From NCBI GenBank assembly GCA_032622095.1, contig CP136066.1, positions 201,088,978 through 201,152,977 on the forward strand: a stretch of DNA of 64,000 nucleotides, written 5' to 3'. Source of the stretch: Siphonodentalium dalli (Eukaryota > Mollusca > Scaphopoda > Gadilida > Siphonodentaliidae). The notes under the pieces were generated by a model. That model did not search any database and was not told where the DNA came from. It saw only the letters and a program-made list of their open reading frames with translations. A program made the position numbers and the translations under genes. Below, in pieces: positions 1-10,829 of this stretch. Every line of letters starts with the position of its first letter. Position 1 is the first letter of the stretch.

Positions 1-610
1 ATACAAAGAGTAAAATCCAAGATGGCTGCTGGCGGCCATGTTTTTTGGCCGAATGACCCCAAAATGACTCGTTCCCATCTACATGTCACTATTAACATTC
101 TTGACAAATTTTATGATGATCAGAATAAAATTACGACCTGTAGCCCGTGCTAAAGAATTTAGTCATACAAAGAGTAAAATCCAAGATGGCTGCTGGCGGC
201 CATGTTTTTGGGCCGAATGACCCCAAAATTACTCGTTCCCATCTACATGTCAATATTAACATCCATGACAAATTTCATGATGATCAGACGAACAGTACGG
301 CCTGTATCCCGTGCTAATGGATTGAATTTTGAAATCAAAGATGGCCGCTGGCGGCCATGTTTTTTTTCCGAATGACCCCAAGATTAATCATTCTGGTCTA
401 AATGTTGATGTCAACAGCTATGACAATTTTCATAATGATCCGACCAAAGGTACGACCTGTAGCCTGCATTGTTGACTCCTTACGTACACACGTACACGCG
501 TACACACGTACACACGCACCCTCGCACACACATACACACATACACACGGACGACGGACGACAAAGCCATGGCAATAGCTCAAACTTTACAAAGTAAAATT
601 GAGCTAAAAA
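1..610 (+). repeat. Dispersed repeat with three ~160-bp tandem subunits
   Basis: Three head-to-tail subunits begin near 1, 165 and 325. Each carries a near-palindromic word close to ATGGCTGCTGGCGGCCAT, then ATGACCCCAA, then a GACAAATTTCATGATGATC-like segment. The array runs into a CA/CG-rich microsatellite (about 480-550), a GACGGACGACGGACGAC block and a final inverted repeat (AGCTC...GAGCT, about 577-604). Diverged single units recur at 6690-6860 and 7680-7850, so this is a dispersed family. No coding capacity is recognised. The class is unknown; a non-autonomous DNA element is possible. Confidence 0.6.
483..560. repeat. CA/CG microsatellite and GACGGAC block
   Basis: Alternating CACGTACA and CACACA dinucleotides grade into a short GACGGACGACGGACGAC repeat. 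Open frames here on both strands (HTHTHI-like and CVCVCV-like translations) are products of the simple repeat and not genes. Confidence 0.8.
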
Positions 611-1278
611 TACATGTATGCAAAAATGTACAGTCCCAAATACCATGCACAGCGAAATAGCTTTTCATACTTCCTGTTTACCTATCTTCGTGAGTTTCGA
701 TTTCGGCTGAAAATAAACAAGAAATTCCCTTTGCAATCTTCAGCTGTACGTGTCGATCAATAAAGCGATCGTCAATAACTTTTTGATGTATCTAACACAC
801 ACGTATATACTATGTTGTATCACTATATTGATTCCTTACCGGTCAAACGTTGACAATTTATTAGATTGATGTTTATTTCGCGGGGAGAATTTACCAGGAA
901 GGCGGAAGTCTCACAACAACCACGTTAAATGTAACTACGCCAAATTTCAAGAAATTCGGTCGGTATTTTAAACCATACAAGAAAAATGATATCAACATTT
1001 AATAATAGCCAGGTGTAACTTTTCTGCCATACGGTGTAAGTATTTGACATTAACATTACGTATTATGTGATATTATTACTTAATATCGTATATATATATT
1101 CCGAACTATTTCGGCGGAGTGATATGTTTATTGCATAGTTTGTTATGTTTACGTCGAAATTCCTGCGAGATTTTTCGTAAAACTTGATGCCGACTGTAAG
1201 TAATCGATGGCGCGATCGCTTATGAAAACAATACAGTGTTACGCAACAAACGATGATCCAATTGTGTTATGGACCCTG
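611..1278. other. Unannotated AT-rich stretch
   Basis: No ORF of note, RNA gene or clear repeat was recognised. It lies between the 160-bp-unit repeat and the LTR of the Ty3-like relic. Confidence 0.5.
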
Positions 1279-1583
1279 TGTTGTCACAACTGTGATGGCC
1301 AGCAATATGACACAATATATAATAAGATAACACACAACTGAATGCTTCGATGAATTTATTAAAAGTCACAATATAATACGAACTATCCAAGCGGGGGGGA
1401 CCACATCGTGATATTCACTCACAACAATCAACGGACCGATCGTGGAGTGAGACATAATGAGTTCATGCAATGAGTGGTTATCTATTCAATCGTAACTGAC
1501 CAGAGATACACATTCTTAAGGTCGACGTACATTGAACAATAATACACAATAAATATATAACATGAAATGTTATGGATATTACA
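1279..1583 (-). repeat. LTR (3') of a Ty3-like relic
   Basis: Read on the minus strand, a purine-rich tract (GGGGGAAA, plus-strand about 1584-1592) is followed at once by a segment starting TGTAATATCC and ending GTTGTGACAACA near 1279. It contains an AATAAA-like signal (plus-strand about 1351-1358). The position directly downstream of the integrase frame, the TGT...ACA ends and the polypurine tract fit a Ty3-like 3' LTR of about 305 bp. The 5' LTR is absent because the element is truncated. The far boundary at 1279 is inferred from the terminal ACA only. Confidence 0.6.
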
Positions 1584-1634
1584 TTTCCCCCGGACTTTGT
1601 AATAATAAAGTTTAACACAACTTATTATACAAAT

Positions 1635-3258
1635 TCACATGTCCTCAATGAGGCGTCTGGGTTTTGTTCTTGTGCGTGTAGGATATCTTCTGTCATTATC
1701 AAAATTCTGAGCTGACTCAGCTTGTTCAGTTGGGACTTCCTCAAATTCAAATTCATCTTCAGAACAAATATCTACATGTAATTGAATGGGAAATTCCACC
1801 ACTTTGAAATGAGATGCATTTCTACAAATGCTGTGTTTAGAATTTTGAGCAGTTACCATGGAACCCTTAACTTTGATAACTTTGTACGGATTTGGATCAA
1901 AATTTGGAACAATCTTCCCCTTCTTTTGGTTTAAGACAATGACAGAATCACCAACTTTTATACATGACATTTTAGCATGATTCCGTTTGTATGCAAATTT
2001 CTTCATTTTATCCTTTTCTTTGGAATCATATATATATAATTCCGAAGAAAACTAAATAACTCTTGCTTGTAACATTTCGCTTCAGTGTATGCGTTTTTCA
2101 CACGTTTTCCAATTGTTTTCATGAATCTTTCCACAGTGCCATTGGCCCTTGGCCAAGAAGGAGTAACTTTCCTATGCACAAACCCCAAATTTGCTGCAAA
2201 ATTAGCAAATTGTGAACTGTTAAATGGACTTCCATTATCACTTTTAAGAACTTGAGGGATTCCTAATGTTGAGAACATTTTGTCCAACTTTGGAATAATA
2301 GCAATGGCAGATGTGGATTTCACAAAATCAATTTCAGGAAAACGAGAATATTCATCCATTACAACAAGAATGTATTCACCATTGGGTAATGGTCCATATA
2401 GATCAACTGCAATATCTGACCATACCTCTCGTGGTAGCTCAGTCATGATTAATGGTTCAAGAGGTGATTTCGTGGAAGTTACTTGACACAGAGTGCAAGC
2501 CTTAATCAGCTTTTCAACCATTGAATCAATTCTGGGAAACCACACTTTCTCTCTAAGCCATTGTTTGGTTTTTACCAAACCGAAATGACCTTCGTGGCAA
2601 ATTGACAGTACTCTACTTCTGAGTTTCTCAGGAATAACTAGCTTTGTACCACGTAAAACTATGTTATCAGATATACTCAACTCATCTTTCACATTGTAAA
2701 ACGACTTCAAATCATCAGTACTTAACTGCGAGTCTGAAATTGTTTCTATTTCATTCCAGCAATTATTACTAACTAAGTATATCAACTTCTGCATTGTAGC
2801 ATCATTAAAGTTTTCATTCCGTATTTCCTCTAATGACATTGCTTTGGGAACTGAGTGAAAACTTATGAGATTTACATAATTTTCAGCTTTCGACATTTGA
2901 GAACTTTTCTCGGTTTTCACAGGATGGCGTGACATAAAATCGGCTGGATTATTGTCCTTGCCAGATCTGTGAATAATCTTGAAATTATACTGTTGCAATT
3001 GTAATCCCCAACGTTCTATTCTAGCACATGGTTTAGATTTTGGATTTCCATAAATCAATTGCAAGGCTTTCTGATCGGTGAAAATTGTAAATGTATCTGC
3101 ACCATAAATGTATACATGGAAATGATTACATCCCCAAACAATAGATAAGCCTTCTTTCTCTATTTGACTGTACTTCTGTTCTACTGTAGTTAAACTACGA
3201 CTAGCATAAGCAACTATCTTTGGCGATTCCGAATCAGATTTGCGTTGTGCTAAAATTC
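1635..3258 (-). pseudogene. Ty3-like pol relic: RNase H end and integrase
   Basis: This is the 3' part of a retrotransposon polyprotein that would digest the RNA template (RNase H) and insert the cDNA (integrase). The frame opens at about 3258 with an AYASRSL...QIEKEGL RNase H segment and ends that domain with NPADFMSRHP. An integrase zinc finger follows (H...H, then CTLCQ), then a DDE core with D in AVDLYG, D in KSDNGSPF and E in NGTVERF. A C-terminal domain (VGDSVIVLNQKKG) lies in another frame at 1635-2006. At about 2030 the sequence jumps from FLRNY to DSKEKDKMKKF, so roughly 50 codons are missing and the frame changes. Gag, protease, reverse transcriptase and the 5' LTR are gone. The NPADFMSRHP motif resembles the Mag or K02A2.6-type branch, which is an inference. 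Confidence 0.88.
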
Positions 3259-3294
3259 ACTGTCGGATACCCGTTTAGGTTCTGACATTCCAAG

Positions 3295-3323
3295 ATGGCG
3301 GCGCCCACTAAAGCAGATAAACG
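3295..3323 (+). CDS. Possible first coding exon of a host gene
   Basis: An ATG in good context (CAAGATGG) opens ATGGCGGCGCCC, reads ten codons' worth (M-A-A-P-T-K-A-D-K-R/.) and runs into GTAAGTG, a strong match to a eukaryotic 5' splice donor. The donor splits a codon after two bases. GC-rich first codons next to a strong donor are typical of short metazoan first exons. It begins just upstream of the broken end of the Ty3-like relic. No following exon could be identified in the window, and AAGATGGCGG-type words also occur in local repeats, so chance or repeat origin remains possible. Confidence 0.3.
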
Positions 3324-3329
3324 GTAAGT

Positions 3330-4059
3330 GTATATATTGTCTCCAAGCAGCAATCAACGACATCTTTCGGTGATACACATTGAACCAGTTATGTAGGAAT
3401 TTGTATGCCCAACACATACGTAACACGCCTTTCGCATGACAGGCATGTGAGTTGTTGTATTTGGCGTGTCAAGTCGTCATAATGTTTCGAAATTTTATCG
3501 AGGCGGCGAAATGTCCGCTTTTTAGTAATGTTTTGGCCCTGGGCTCATGCATCCGCAAATTTATGTATTGTTATGGGTAGATTAGGTCACCACACATCTT
3601 CGGAATGCAAAACCGGCGATATTTTTATTGTCTAACTCCGAAAAACGACTTTTGAAAATTTCAAAATGTTCAGGTTCGGATTCGCAACATTCGCGGGACA
3701 TGACAATCTGCGGGATGGGATGGGATATGGGACAAAACGACAATCTGCGGGACAGAATTTCAAATTGCGTGGGACGGCCGATATCTCGAGGAATACAGGG
3801 CGTAGGGGGCTCATTTTGGTTTCTAACGAAAGGCCCATATTCGCCCTATCCACACATATTAAGCCACTGACCGGACACCAGAAGTTGCATTATTTGATCG
3901 ACAACTTTTGTCAGGATTTTGTCTCAAATTTTTAACATGGAAACCCTATGGGAGAAAAATAATAAATTTTCCACTTTACCTCCCTCTTAACATTGCACGG
4001 GGGAGATTTTCATCGGGTCAGTTTTTCCGCCCGATGTGATCTTCACCTTGAAACGGGTA
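3330..4059. other. Unannotated stretch
   Basis: Overlapping short frames exist on both strands around 3630-3930 over a GGGATGGGATATGGGAC / ACAATCTGCGGGAC direct repeat, but no protein family is recognised. If the exon at 3295 is real, this would be intron. Confidence 0.4.
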
Positions 4060-4240
4060 CCCACAAATGATATATATGTCATATACATGTATGTGTGTGT
4101 CCTTTAATAACTCTATAGACTCGAACCGATTGAGCTCAAACTTGCTACCTACGGGAAGTGTCATGGACGGGTTAAATTGTGACCCCGACCTGACCTTGAC
4201 CTTGAAAATTATCAATTCAAGGTCAAATCGGGTAATATTG
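4060..4240 (+). repeat. Fragment of Helitron-like TCAAGGTCA repeat
   Basis: It contains GACTCGAACCGATTGAGCTC, GGACGGGTTAAATTGTGACC and then overlapping TGACCTTGACCTTGA (4191-4205) and TCAAGGTCA (4217-4225). The same block order occurs at 5940-6170, 6240-6330, 9660-9860 and, on the other strand, 17280-17480. The 3' hairpin and CTAG end seen in other copies are missing here. Confidence 0.55.
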
Positions 4241-4400
4241 AAAAACAAAAAATTAAATTAAAAAATTAATTAAAAAAACTAATTAAAAAAGCCAGTAAAT
4301 TAAAAAGGCAGAATTAACTCTTTGAAAATCAAAAAATTTAATTAAAAAAATAATTAAAAAAATTAATTGAACAAATTAATTTTAAAAAATTTAAAATTGT
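4235..4400. repeat. AAATTAATTAAAAAA low-complexity tract
   Basis: Irregular repeats of AATTAATTAAAAAA run for about 160 bp. No function is apparent. Confidence 0.7.
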
Positions 4401-4913
4401 CATGTTTCTGACGATTGCCGCCAGTGGCGGGCTAACCTGCTACTATTCTATAATTTAAATCATGGGTATATAATATATTATCTTGTTTATGGATATTGTA
4501 GGAAGGCTAATCTGGCAGTGTCAAATTGAGCTATAGCGATGGGATTTCTTGCAGGACAACACATTTCGGGTTTTCGTGGGGTGTGTATCCGCTGGATGTC
4601 TTATAGTTGCAGTATGTAACCATTATGACCGCGTTAATTGTTTTCGATGTTTAGGTATGAACAATGGCTGGACCATGCACTCTTGGCCGGAACACAATAC
4701 CTCCGATTTTTGATCGGCATTTAGAAGCTTTCTGGTGTGGTTAATGAGAAACCTGCAGTAATAAGCCGTAGTTTTTTGTAATAATTCGAAGGATTAGTTG
4801 TTTTAACGGAATTCTGAGGCGGTGAATTCATGTAACCAATATATTTTATATTATTATTTATATTTATGGCTAATAATATGATCTTGAGGGCGTTACCATT
4901 TCTGATTATTGTT
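4401..4913. other. Unannotated stretch
   Basis: No coding frame or repeat family recognised. It may be degenerate 3' sequence of the adjacent LINE relic, but no tail is identifiable. Confidence 0.4.
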
Positions 4914-5021
4914 TTCTTGTAAGTTTCTGCGTAGGAACCCTAAGGTGCTATTGGCTCTTCCGGTGATCTTAGATATGTGCATTGTCCACTTTAGGTCATC
5001 TGTGATGGTCAGTCCAAGGTA
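4914..5021 (-). pseudogene. Jockey/CR1-type LINE ORF2 fragment (post-RT region)
   Basis: On the minus strand 36 codons read without a stop: YLGLTITDDLKW, then HISKITGRANSTLG, then FLRRNL. This YLGVTI..DLKW...HI..I..KANSTLGFLRRNL arrangement is the segment that follows the reverse-transcriptase fingers and palm in many Jockey/CR1-type LINEs. Nothing else of the element survives next to it. It may belong to the same family as the RT fragment at 9960-10257, which carries the part that would lie upstream, but the two are separated and not joined. Confidence 0.7.
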
Positions 5022-5029
5022 AACACTTT

Positions 5030-5461
5030 GCTTGACTGTGTCCGATAGTACATCAGATAGATAGTATTAGATAGTATATATAGATAGAGTTTGTTGTGTT
5101 CCTTGGATCTAGGATAAACTTCCTTTCCCCAGTGATTGTAACTGCTAGGGTTAATTGTATAGATAAGCACAATACATGGGATACATAAATTATATAGTGT
5201 AAGAGCACACAAGCATAATTAACAAGATAAAATTCTTAATTGGTTATGAATGGTATAGCTACCATTGTATGCGTGATGTAGAATCAGACCAGTATCATTA
5301 TATCGTAAACTATAGTATGATACTCGTCAGAAACAAGAGTATCGTGGTATCTCAGACCTTATATGGACACATGATACCACCGACACTAGGAACAAGAAAA
5401 CTAAGATGCATGCATCAGGTCGGCCGTGAACTATCTACCATAGAATTGTTGTAGCTATCGA
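5030..5461. other. Unannotated stretch
   Basis: No coding frame or repeat family recognised. Short frames present are not convincing. Confidence 0.4.
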
Positions 5462-5850
5462 TTATACATTTTGAAACACCTGTCTGTATGTATGTATGTA
5501 TGTGTGTATGCGTGTATGCGTGAATGCATGTGTGTATGTGTTATAGACTCTAACACTGCTCGAATTTGGTATTTAACGTGTCAACTTGACCTCGCTCATA
5601 GGCCGGGTTTCTGGACCTTGACCGATCCGACTAAAAATTTGTGTGTAGGACTACTTCGATCCCGGGAGCAATATGGACGGGTCCAATTTCACGTGGGACC
5701 ATGTTCTCGAACGTGCTGATATAGGCATGTTTCTGGACCAATTGAACAATAGTTTGGCCAGACGCTGTATATACTGGGTACTGTCCAGATGGAGGCGATC
5801 ACAAAAAAAATCCCTAACTAGCCCGAACGAAGTCGAGTACATCAGCTAGT
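5462..5850 (+). mobile_element. Helitron-like non-autonomous repeat
   Basis: It opens ATACATTTTGAAACACCTGTCTG, continues through a TGTA/TGTG microsatellite (about 5484-5540) and ends CCCGAACGAAGTCGAG...CAGCTAGT at 5850. The ending is a diverged version of the hairpin plus CTAG|T found at 9854-9881 and 17270-17296. A 3' hairpin followed by CTAG and a T flank is the classic Helitron 3' end. A canonical 5' TC start is not clear, so the class is an inference. Confidence 0.45.
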
Positions 5851-6400
5851 TTAATATATATTTTGGACATTTGTCTGTCTGTTTGTCTGTTAGCTATGGC
5901 CGGGAAAACTGCCGGACAGATTTGACGAAATTTGATACCTAGGGGAAATTATTTCCAGGGAGTATTTTGGACGGGTCAAATCTTGATCCCGACCTGACTT
6001 TGACATTCAAAAAGATCAATTCAAGGTCAAATCTGGTAAAACGGAAGTATTTCAACGAAATTTGATACCTACTGTTACTTTTGTCCCAGGAGTGTTTCGG
6101 GTGGGTCAAATCATGACCCTGACCTGATCTTGACATTCAAAATTGTCAATTCAAGGTCAAATCGGGCGGATTTTGGACATTTGTCTGTCTGTTTGTCTGT
6201 TAGCTATGGCCGGGAAAACTGCCGGGCGGATTTCGACGGGTACTTTTGTCGTGACTTTTGTCCGGGGAGTGTTTTGGACGGGTCAAATCGTGACCCCGAC
6301 ATGACCTTCACCTTTAAAATAGTCAATTCAAGGTTAAATCGCGCATTTCTCCGAAAATCAGAGGGTAACATCCCGGACGAAGTGGGGTCCACGAGCTACT
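5851..6400 (+). mobile_element. Tandem pair of Helitron-like repeats
   Basis: Two copies start with the same block, ATTTTGGACATTTGTCTGTC then AGCTATGGCCGGGAAAACTG, at about 5862 and 6171. The first lacks the 3' end. The second finishes CCCGGACGAAGTGGGG...GAGCTAC at about 6399, a variant of the hairpin-CTAG terminus. TCAAGGTCA occurs at 6021-6029 and 6151-6159. The block abuts the previous copy directly, so three copies lie head to tail. Confidence 0.5.
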
Positions 6401-6689
6401 ATTATATATTTCTAGATTTAGTTACAAACTAAATACCTGAATATTGTACAAAGAAATGTTTGACAAATATATCTGTATCAATATTACCATACGGGTCATT
6501 AAAATAGATACGACGAAACAAATTTTGAAGGGTGCATGTATCAGGTAAATTTTTATATTTCAAATGATGACAGGAATGCAGAAAGTTGAAGTACCTATAC
6601 GTAATACTGGCTATCCGCATGAAGAGATATACATGTATATAAAAACCAGATGAGGGATATGTCTGTACAGTTGCTAAACAATTCAGTCA
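6401..6689. other. Unannotated stretch
   Basis: No family recognised. Confidence 0.4.
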
Positions 6690-6860
6690 TGCAAAAGAGG
6701 ATCAAAGAGTAAGATACCAAATTGCTGCCTGTGGTAATGTTTTTTAACGAAATTCGGGAAAATTAGATTACTCTCACCCTGGTTATCCAGAAGATAATTG
6801 TGGAATCTGATGACGATCGGACAAGGGGTGTCGTCTGTAGGATCAACTAAATTATTTAGC
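6690..6860 (+). repeat. Diverged copy of the 160-bp unit
   Basis: Matches the order of the units at 1-475: CAAAGAGTAA...CTGCCTGTGG...ACGAAATTC...GATGACGATCGGAC...GTAGGATCAACTAAA. It is a single, decayed unit. Confidence 0.5.
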
Positions 6861-7679
6861 CATAAAAATAGTAAAATTGAAGATCACCGCTGGCAGTGAT
6901 GTCTTCACAAGGACAGTTTGAGAACAAAATATGGCTCACATCTAGCGGTGACACAAAATATCCACATAAGAAAAAGTTCTCCAATAAAAGCTGGCTGCAG
7001 GGTGCGCCAATTGATTCAAATTCGAAATTTAGCAGGGTGTACTGCTTGTGGCCATGCTTTCCCCGCAAATTTGATAGACTGATGGACAAAACCACTGAAT
7101 CCGTTGAATCAATATACATGTATACATGGATTAATTTATATGCATTGTTATACACAGTACTGGTATATAAAGGTCCTGAAAATAACTATGTTACTAGTAT
7201 ACACAAAATAAACCATATATCATGGCTATGGGTTCTAATATCCGAACATGACAGCTGAGAACTTGGTGTGAATTAAAGAGTGGTGGTTTCTCAAGCATAT
7301 CTAACCCTCCACGTTAGTAACATGCCATTAAATGTCATAAGTATAATCTAGCTTGAGGACAGAAGTGATCCATAAAACCCCCCTTAATTCAACCAGGTCC
7401 TCGCGCGATGTATGATCGATCACATGATGATCTAGGGGGATTATAATTGATGTATAAAAACAGCAATGCATGTAAATATAAAATAAAATAGTGCTACATC
7501 TTATTACAGATTATTGCCATATATAATCAGTGATTATACAGACAGTCTGACAAAATAAAGTTTCAGTGACACTCTATCCGAAGAGGGGAATAATTTCATC
7601 TGTTACAGTCAATGGAGCAATTATGAATCTGGAAAGGTGAAATTTCTAAGTAATACTAGATATCGACATGACGCGATAA
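6861..7679. other. Unannotated stretch
   Basis: A 120-residue plus-strand frame at 6896-7258 and a minus-strand frame opposite show no recognisable motif. Codon use looks random. No repeat family seen. Confidence 0.4.
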
Positions 7680-7850
7680 AATATAACGTAAATGCAATAT
7701 GGCCGCTGGCGACCATTTTTTCCTATGAAATTAAAAAAATATTTGATAGCTCTCATCTGATAGATCAATATCAAGATAAATATGAAGTTTGGTGATGATC
7801 GGATGAGTGAAGTGGACTGTGGTCTGTGCTAAACGGTTTAGTAATGCTTA
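7680..7850 (+). repeat. Diverged copy of the 160-bp unit
   Basis: It has ATGGCCGCTGGCGACCAT, GTGATGATCGGATGAG and CTGTGCTAAACGGTTTAG in the order of the units at 1-475. Confidence 0.5.
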
Positions 7851-7851
7851 A

Positions 7852-8150
7852 ACAGATTCTTACCTTAATATTTTTATGTTCACTTTATAAACTTCACTGA
7901 GTCATCTTTGTCATGTATTGAGTTTGATATCTTTTGTTAACAGTTTATAAATCATGTATGTCTCATGTTTGTTATTTTAATTTATGTGTTTATTATCATT
8001 AAATAAAGTTGCATTCCTTAAAAAGATTCTTACCTCAATGTTTTTATGTTCACTTTATAAACTCCACTGAGTCATCTTTGTCATGTATTGAATTTGATAT
8101 CTTTTGTTAACAGTTTATAAATTATGTATGTCTCGTGTTCGTTATTATAT
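7852..8150 (+). repeat. Tandem duplication of a LINE-tail-like segment
   Basis: AAACAGATTCTTACC...CTTTATAAACTTCACTGAG...TTTTGTTAACAGTTTATAAAT is repeated once, about 172 bp later, with a handful of substitutions. The first copy ends TATCATTAAATAAAGTTGC, resembling a polyadenylation signal region. No coding content. Confidence 0.6.
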
Positions 8151-8959
8151 GATATACACTTTATAGTGTGTTTTCAGAACGAAAAAAAAATGAATAAAAT
8201 CAACAAATTTGTAAATTTAAAAACAATTCAAACGTTGTTGTATTCCATGTCCCAGCCCGGACATATACACCAAATTTCAATAACATTCATTGAGAAACAA
8301 CGGACCAAACGCTATATAACACCCGTATACATCTTTTATTCCGTATCGGACTCGGGTACATGTTATAGTAGGTACCGAATTGACACACGTCGACTGGGCG
8401 AGTTGGCCCTGGGGCGATTAGGCCGATTCCGGCACATTCTATAATTTACCGTATGTATCCGTTTACGCGTAGTTTACTTTAGAAAGTTCCGCAATTAATA
8501 CCGTAAATAGAGCGACCTTATTTGACAGAGAATGCCTCTGTAATTGATTATCAAGTTGCTGTACATTAAAAACGACAAATTCACATGCTCGTTCAAGCGC
8601 AGTAGTCTATTTTCCCCATGTTAAATGACATCCACAAATACTAAATAACGCTAACCTACTGCCGAATGTTTGACACGACAACTGTTAACATATTTGGGCT
8701 GAATTCATCTGACGCGGTATTATTCCTCAAAATAAACAACAAAACCATCGTTACTTGGAAATGTAGTTTGGGCTAACATTTACATAAATCCTCCAGATCA
8801 ATTATCCGACACACACGTCAGATGAAAAAGTCACATGAAGTAACCGGCCAAATTGGCCGAAATAACTACCTGTTCTTGATAGCCAGGACTTCACTTATCC
8901 GTGGACCTTGTTACCACCAACACATCTGTTCATCCACCTTTATGTTGTGCCTATCGGCA
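8151..8959. other. Mostly unannotated stretch
   Basis: A short GGGCGAGTTGGCCCTGGGGCG block lies near 8396-8416. Its translation gives a 106-residue frame (8124-8444) without any recognised domain. Otherwise nothing seen. Confidence 0.35.
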
Positions 8960-9150
8960 AGAGACTTATATCTATTATATATTTTGGAAGATCTGTTTGT
9001 GTGTTTGTGTGTTTGTGTGTAATCGATGGACTCGAAAATGGCCCAGCCGATTTCGATGAAACTTGGTATGTGGGGGTATTTTCGGGTCAGGACTAACATA
9101 GGCCTATTAATTTGTCCGTGCGAGGTCAACTTTTCACGTGCCGAGGTCAA
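8960..9150 (+). repeat. 5' part of a Helitron-like repeat (second subtype)
   Basis: It starts TATATATTTTGGAAGATCTG, has a TTTGTGTG microsatellite, then ATCGATGGACTCGAAAATGG and GATGAAACTTGGTATGTGGG. The same sequence is found in reverse at 17745-17888. The copy is cut off after about 9145, before a hairpin end. Confidence 0.55.
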
Positions 9151-9524
9151 ATCTGTTTTTACGCCGTTTTGCGCTAATATATTTCAGTTCGGTGCTTACA
9201 AATCGATTCGAAACAGCGCGAATAATAACATGCCAGTCATAATAATGACACTATGACAATCTTTCGTGTTTCCTCTTTCCAACGATATATAATATGTATG
9301 TATCCGTTTTAGTTATCTGCCTCAATTATCAAGAAGAAGTGGTACGATCTTCTATCGGGGTAAAAACAATGCGTAACTTCTATGACGTCGTTAGAGGTCA
9401 TACAGTTAGATCACGTTAACTCTTCTCCGGCCGATGCATTTGACTGTTTCAGACGTCTTGGCGATATCTCGGGCACCGATGGTAATTTATCTTTACGTTG
9501 AAACTTGATAATTAATGAGCGTGT
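9151..9524. other. Unannotated stretch
   Basis: No coding frame, RNA gene or repeat recognised. Confidence 0.4.
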
Positions 9525-9881
9525 GTATATGAGGCGCGTTTATATACTTGAGTGGAAATCAAATCGGGTTAAACTGGCGGATTTTTACGAACGAAATTTG
9601 ATGCATAGGGTATCTCGGTATCCGCTGGGCCGATTTCCCGGTATCCGCTGGGCCGATTTCCACCATTTTTGGGGTGTTGGTCCACCTGACCTTGACCTTC
9701 AAAATGGTCAATTCAAGGTCAAATCGGGTAAAACCGGATGGATTTCGACGGGTACTTTTGTCGGGTACTTTTGTTCGGGCACTGTGTTTTGGACGGGTCA
9801 AATCGTGACCCCACTTGACCTTGGCCTTCAAAATAGACAATTCAATGTCAAAGCCCGGACGAAGTCGGGTCACCTTCTAGT
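9525..9881 (+). mobile_element. Helitron-like repeat with intact 3' hairpin-CTAG end
   Basis: It carries GATTTCGACGGGTACTTTTG, GGACGGGTCAAATCGTGACC, TGACCTTGA at 9687-9695 and TCAAGGTCA at 9713-9721. It ends with the hairpin CCCGGACGAAGTCGGG (9854-9869), a short spacer, then CTAG (9877-9880) and a T-rich flank. The last 30 bases match the minus-strand copy at 17270 exactly. The 5' boundary is approximate. A 152-residue frame across it reflects the repeat only. Confidence 0.5.
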
Positions 9882-9959
9882 ACTATATAAAGTTATCAAA
9901 AACCTATGGACTCTTGATTGTTTATTGTTCCAGTTACGCGGCCAATCTACCATTCAACA

Positions 9960-10257
9960 CTAGACGCTACGGGACAACTGTTTGCAGAATTTGGTGGTCT
10001 ACGTGTAGCTGGTAGATGAATGCTGTTCTTCGTAAACATTATGGAGCATTTTCCGGCATTAAATCTCATCCACCAGGTTTTCGCCCACTCTTCTAGTGAT
10101 GTCAGATCCTGTTGTAGTTGGATGTGGCCATGGTGGCCATTTATCTGGCTGTATAGGATGCAGTCATCAGCAAAGAGTCTTACTTCTGATTTGACTGCTT
10201 GTGGAAGGTCGTTAATGTGGCAGAGGAATAGCAGAGGTCCTATAGGCCAGGCACATA
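9960..10257 (-). pseudogene. LINE reverse-transcriptase fragment
   Basis: About 100 codons on the minus strand contain GPLLFLCHINDLPQAV followed by the catalytic box FADD (in RLFADDCILY), and then W...MRFNAGKCSIM. This matches the palm region of Jockey/CR1-type non-LTR reverse transcriptases, where F/YxDD binds the catalytic metal. The frame starts abruptly at PIGPLLF and fades after KCSIMF, so it is a broken piece without start, endonuclease or tail. Neighbours are a Helitron-like repeat and unassigned DNA. Confident as a LINE relic; the exact clade is not settled. Confidence 0.85.
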
Positions 10258-10264
10258 TGGACAT

Positions 10265-10760
10265 AGGTGTCGCATCGAGAGCGAATTTATTATACCTACA
10301 TTTTTGGTTAGAGTAAATACTAAACTTTCGGTATCCGATTGTTGGATTTGTCAGACAGGCGGACTTTTTCTCACCGCGTGGTTATCTTGAGCCATCCGAT
10401 GAAAAAATAGGTCATTTTTTAAATAAAGCCAACATTTTTGACAGAGTATTTTCACACATTTTGAGAAGAAATATTCGTTCAATGTTGATACATGAGAGTT
10501 GGGCGATAATCAGACTAGGTTAATACATGTAACCATTGAATCTCGAAATTGCAGTCATGTGACGTCAAATAATATTTTGGGTGGGACAAATATGACGATT
10601 CACGCAAAGCGTTGTCTTTCGTTTCTTTTAAATCTTAAAGTAAGAGGGTATGCCGCATTGTTTTATACCATGGGAAACTACTGCCAATTGGCTATATTTT
10701 GATATATAACGTATCGCTGAAGACCGCATTGTTTTTTATCAAAGGCAGAAAAATCAACCC
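10265..10760. other. Unannotated stretch
   Basis: No family recognised. Confidence 0.4.
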
Positions 10761-10766
10761 CCCCCC

Positions 10767-10797
10767 CTGGGACTAATATATGTTATATTAGTCCCAG
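10767..10797. repeat. Perfect 14-bp-arm hairpin
   Basis: CTGGGACTAATATA, a TGT loop and TATATTAGTCCCAG form a perfect inverted repeat, flanked by C-runs (CCCCCCCC before, CCCCCCC after). Confidence 0.85.
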
Positions 10798-10829
10798 CTC
10801 CCCCCCTAAAGTTAAGATGCGCCATGTTG

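Noticed and set aside
398..660. Short frames over the CA-rich block near 400-660
   Set aside because: Microsatellite translations without initiation context or domain.
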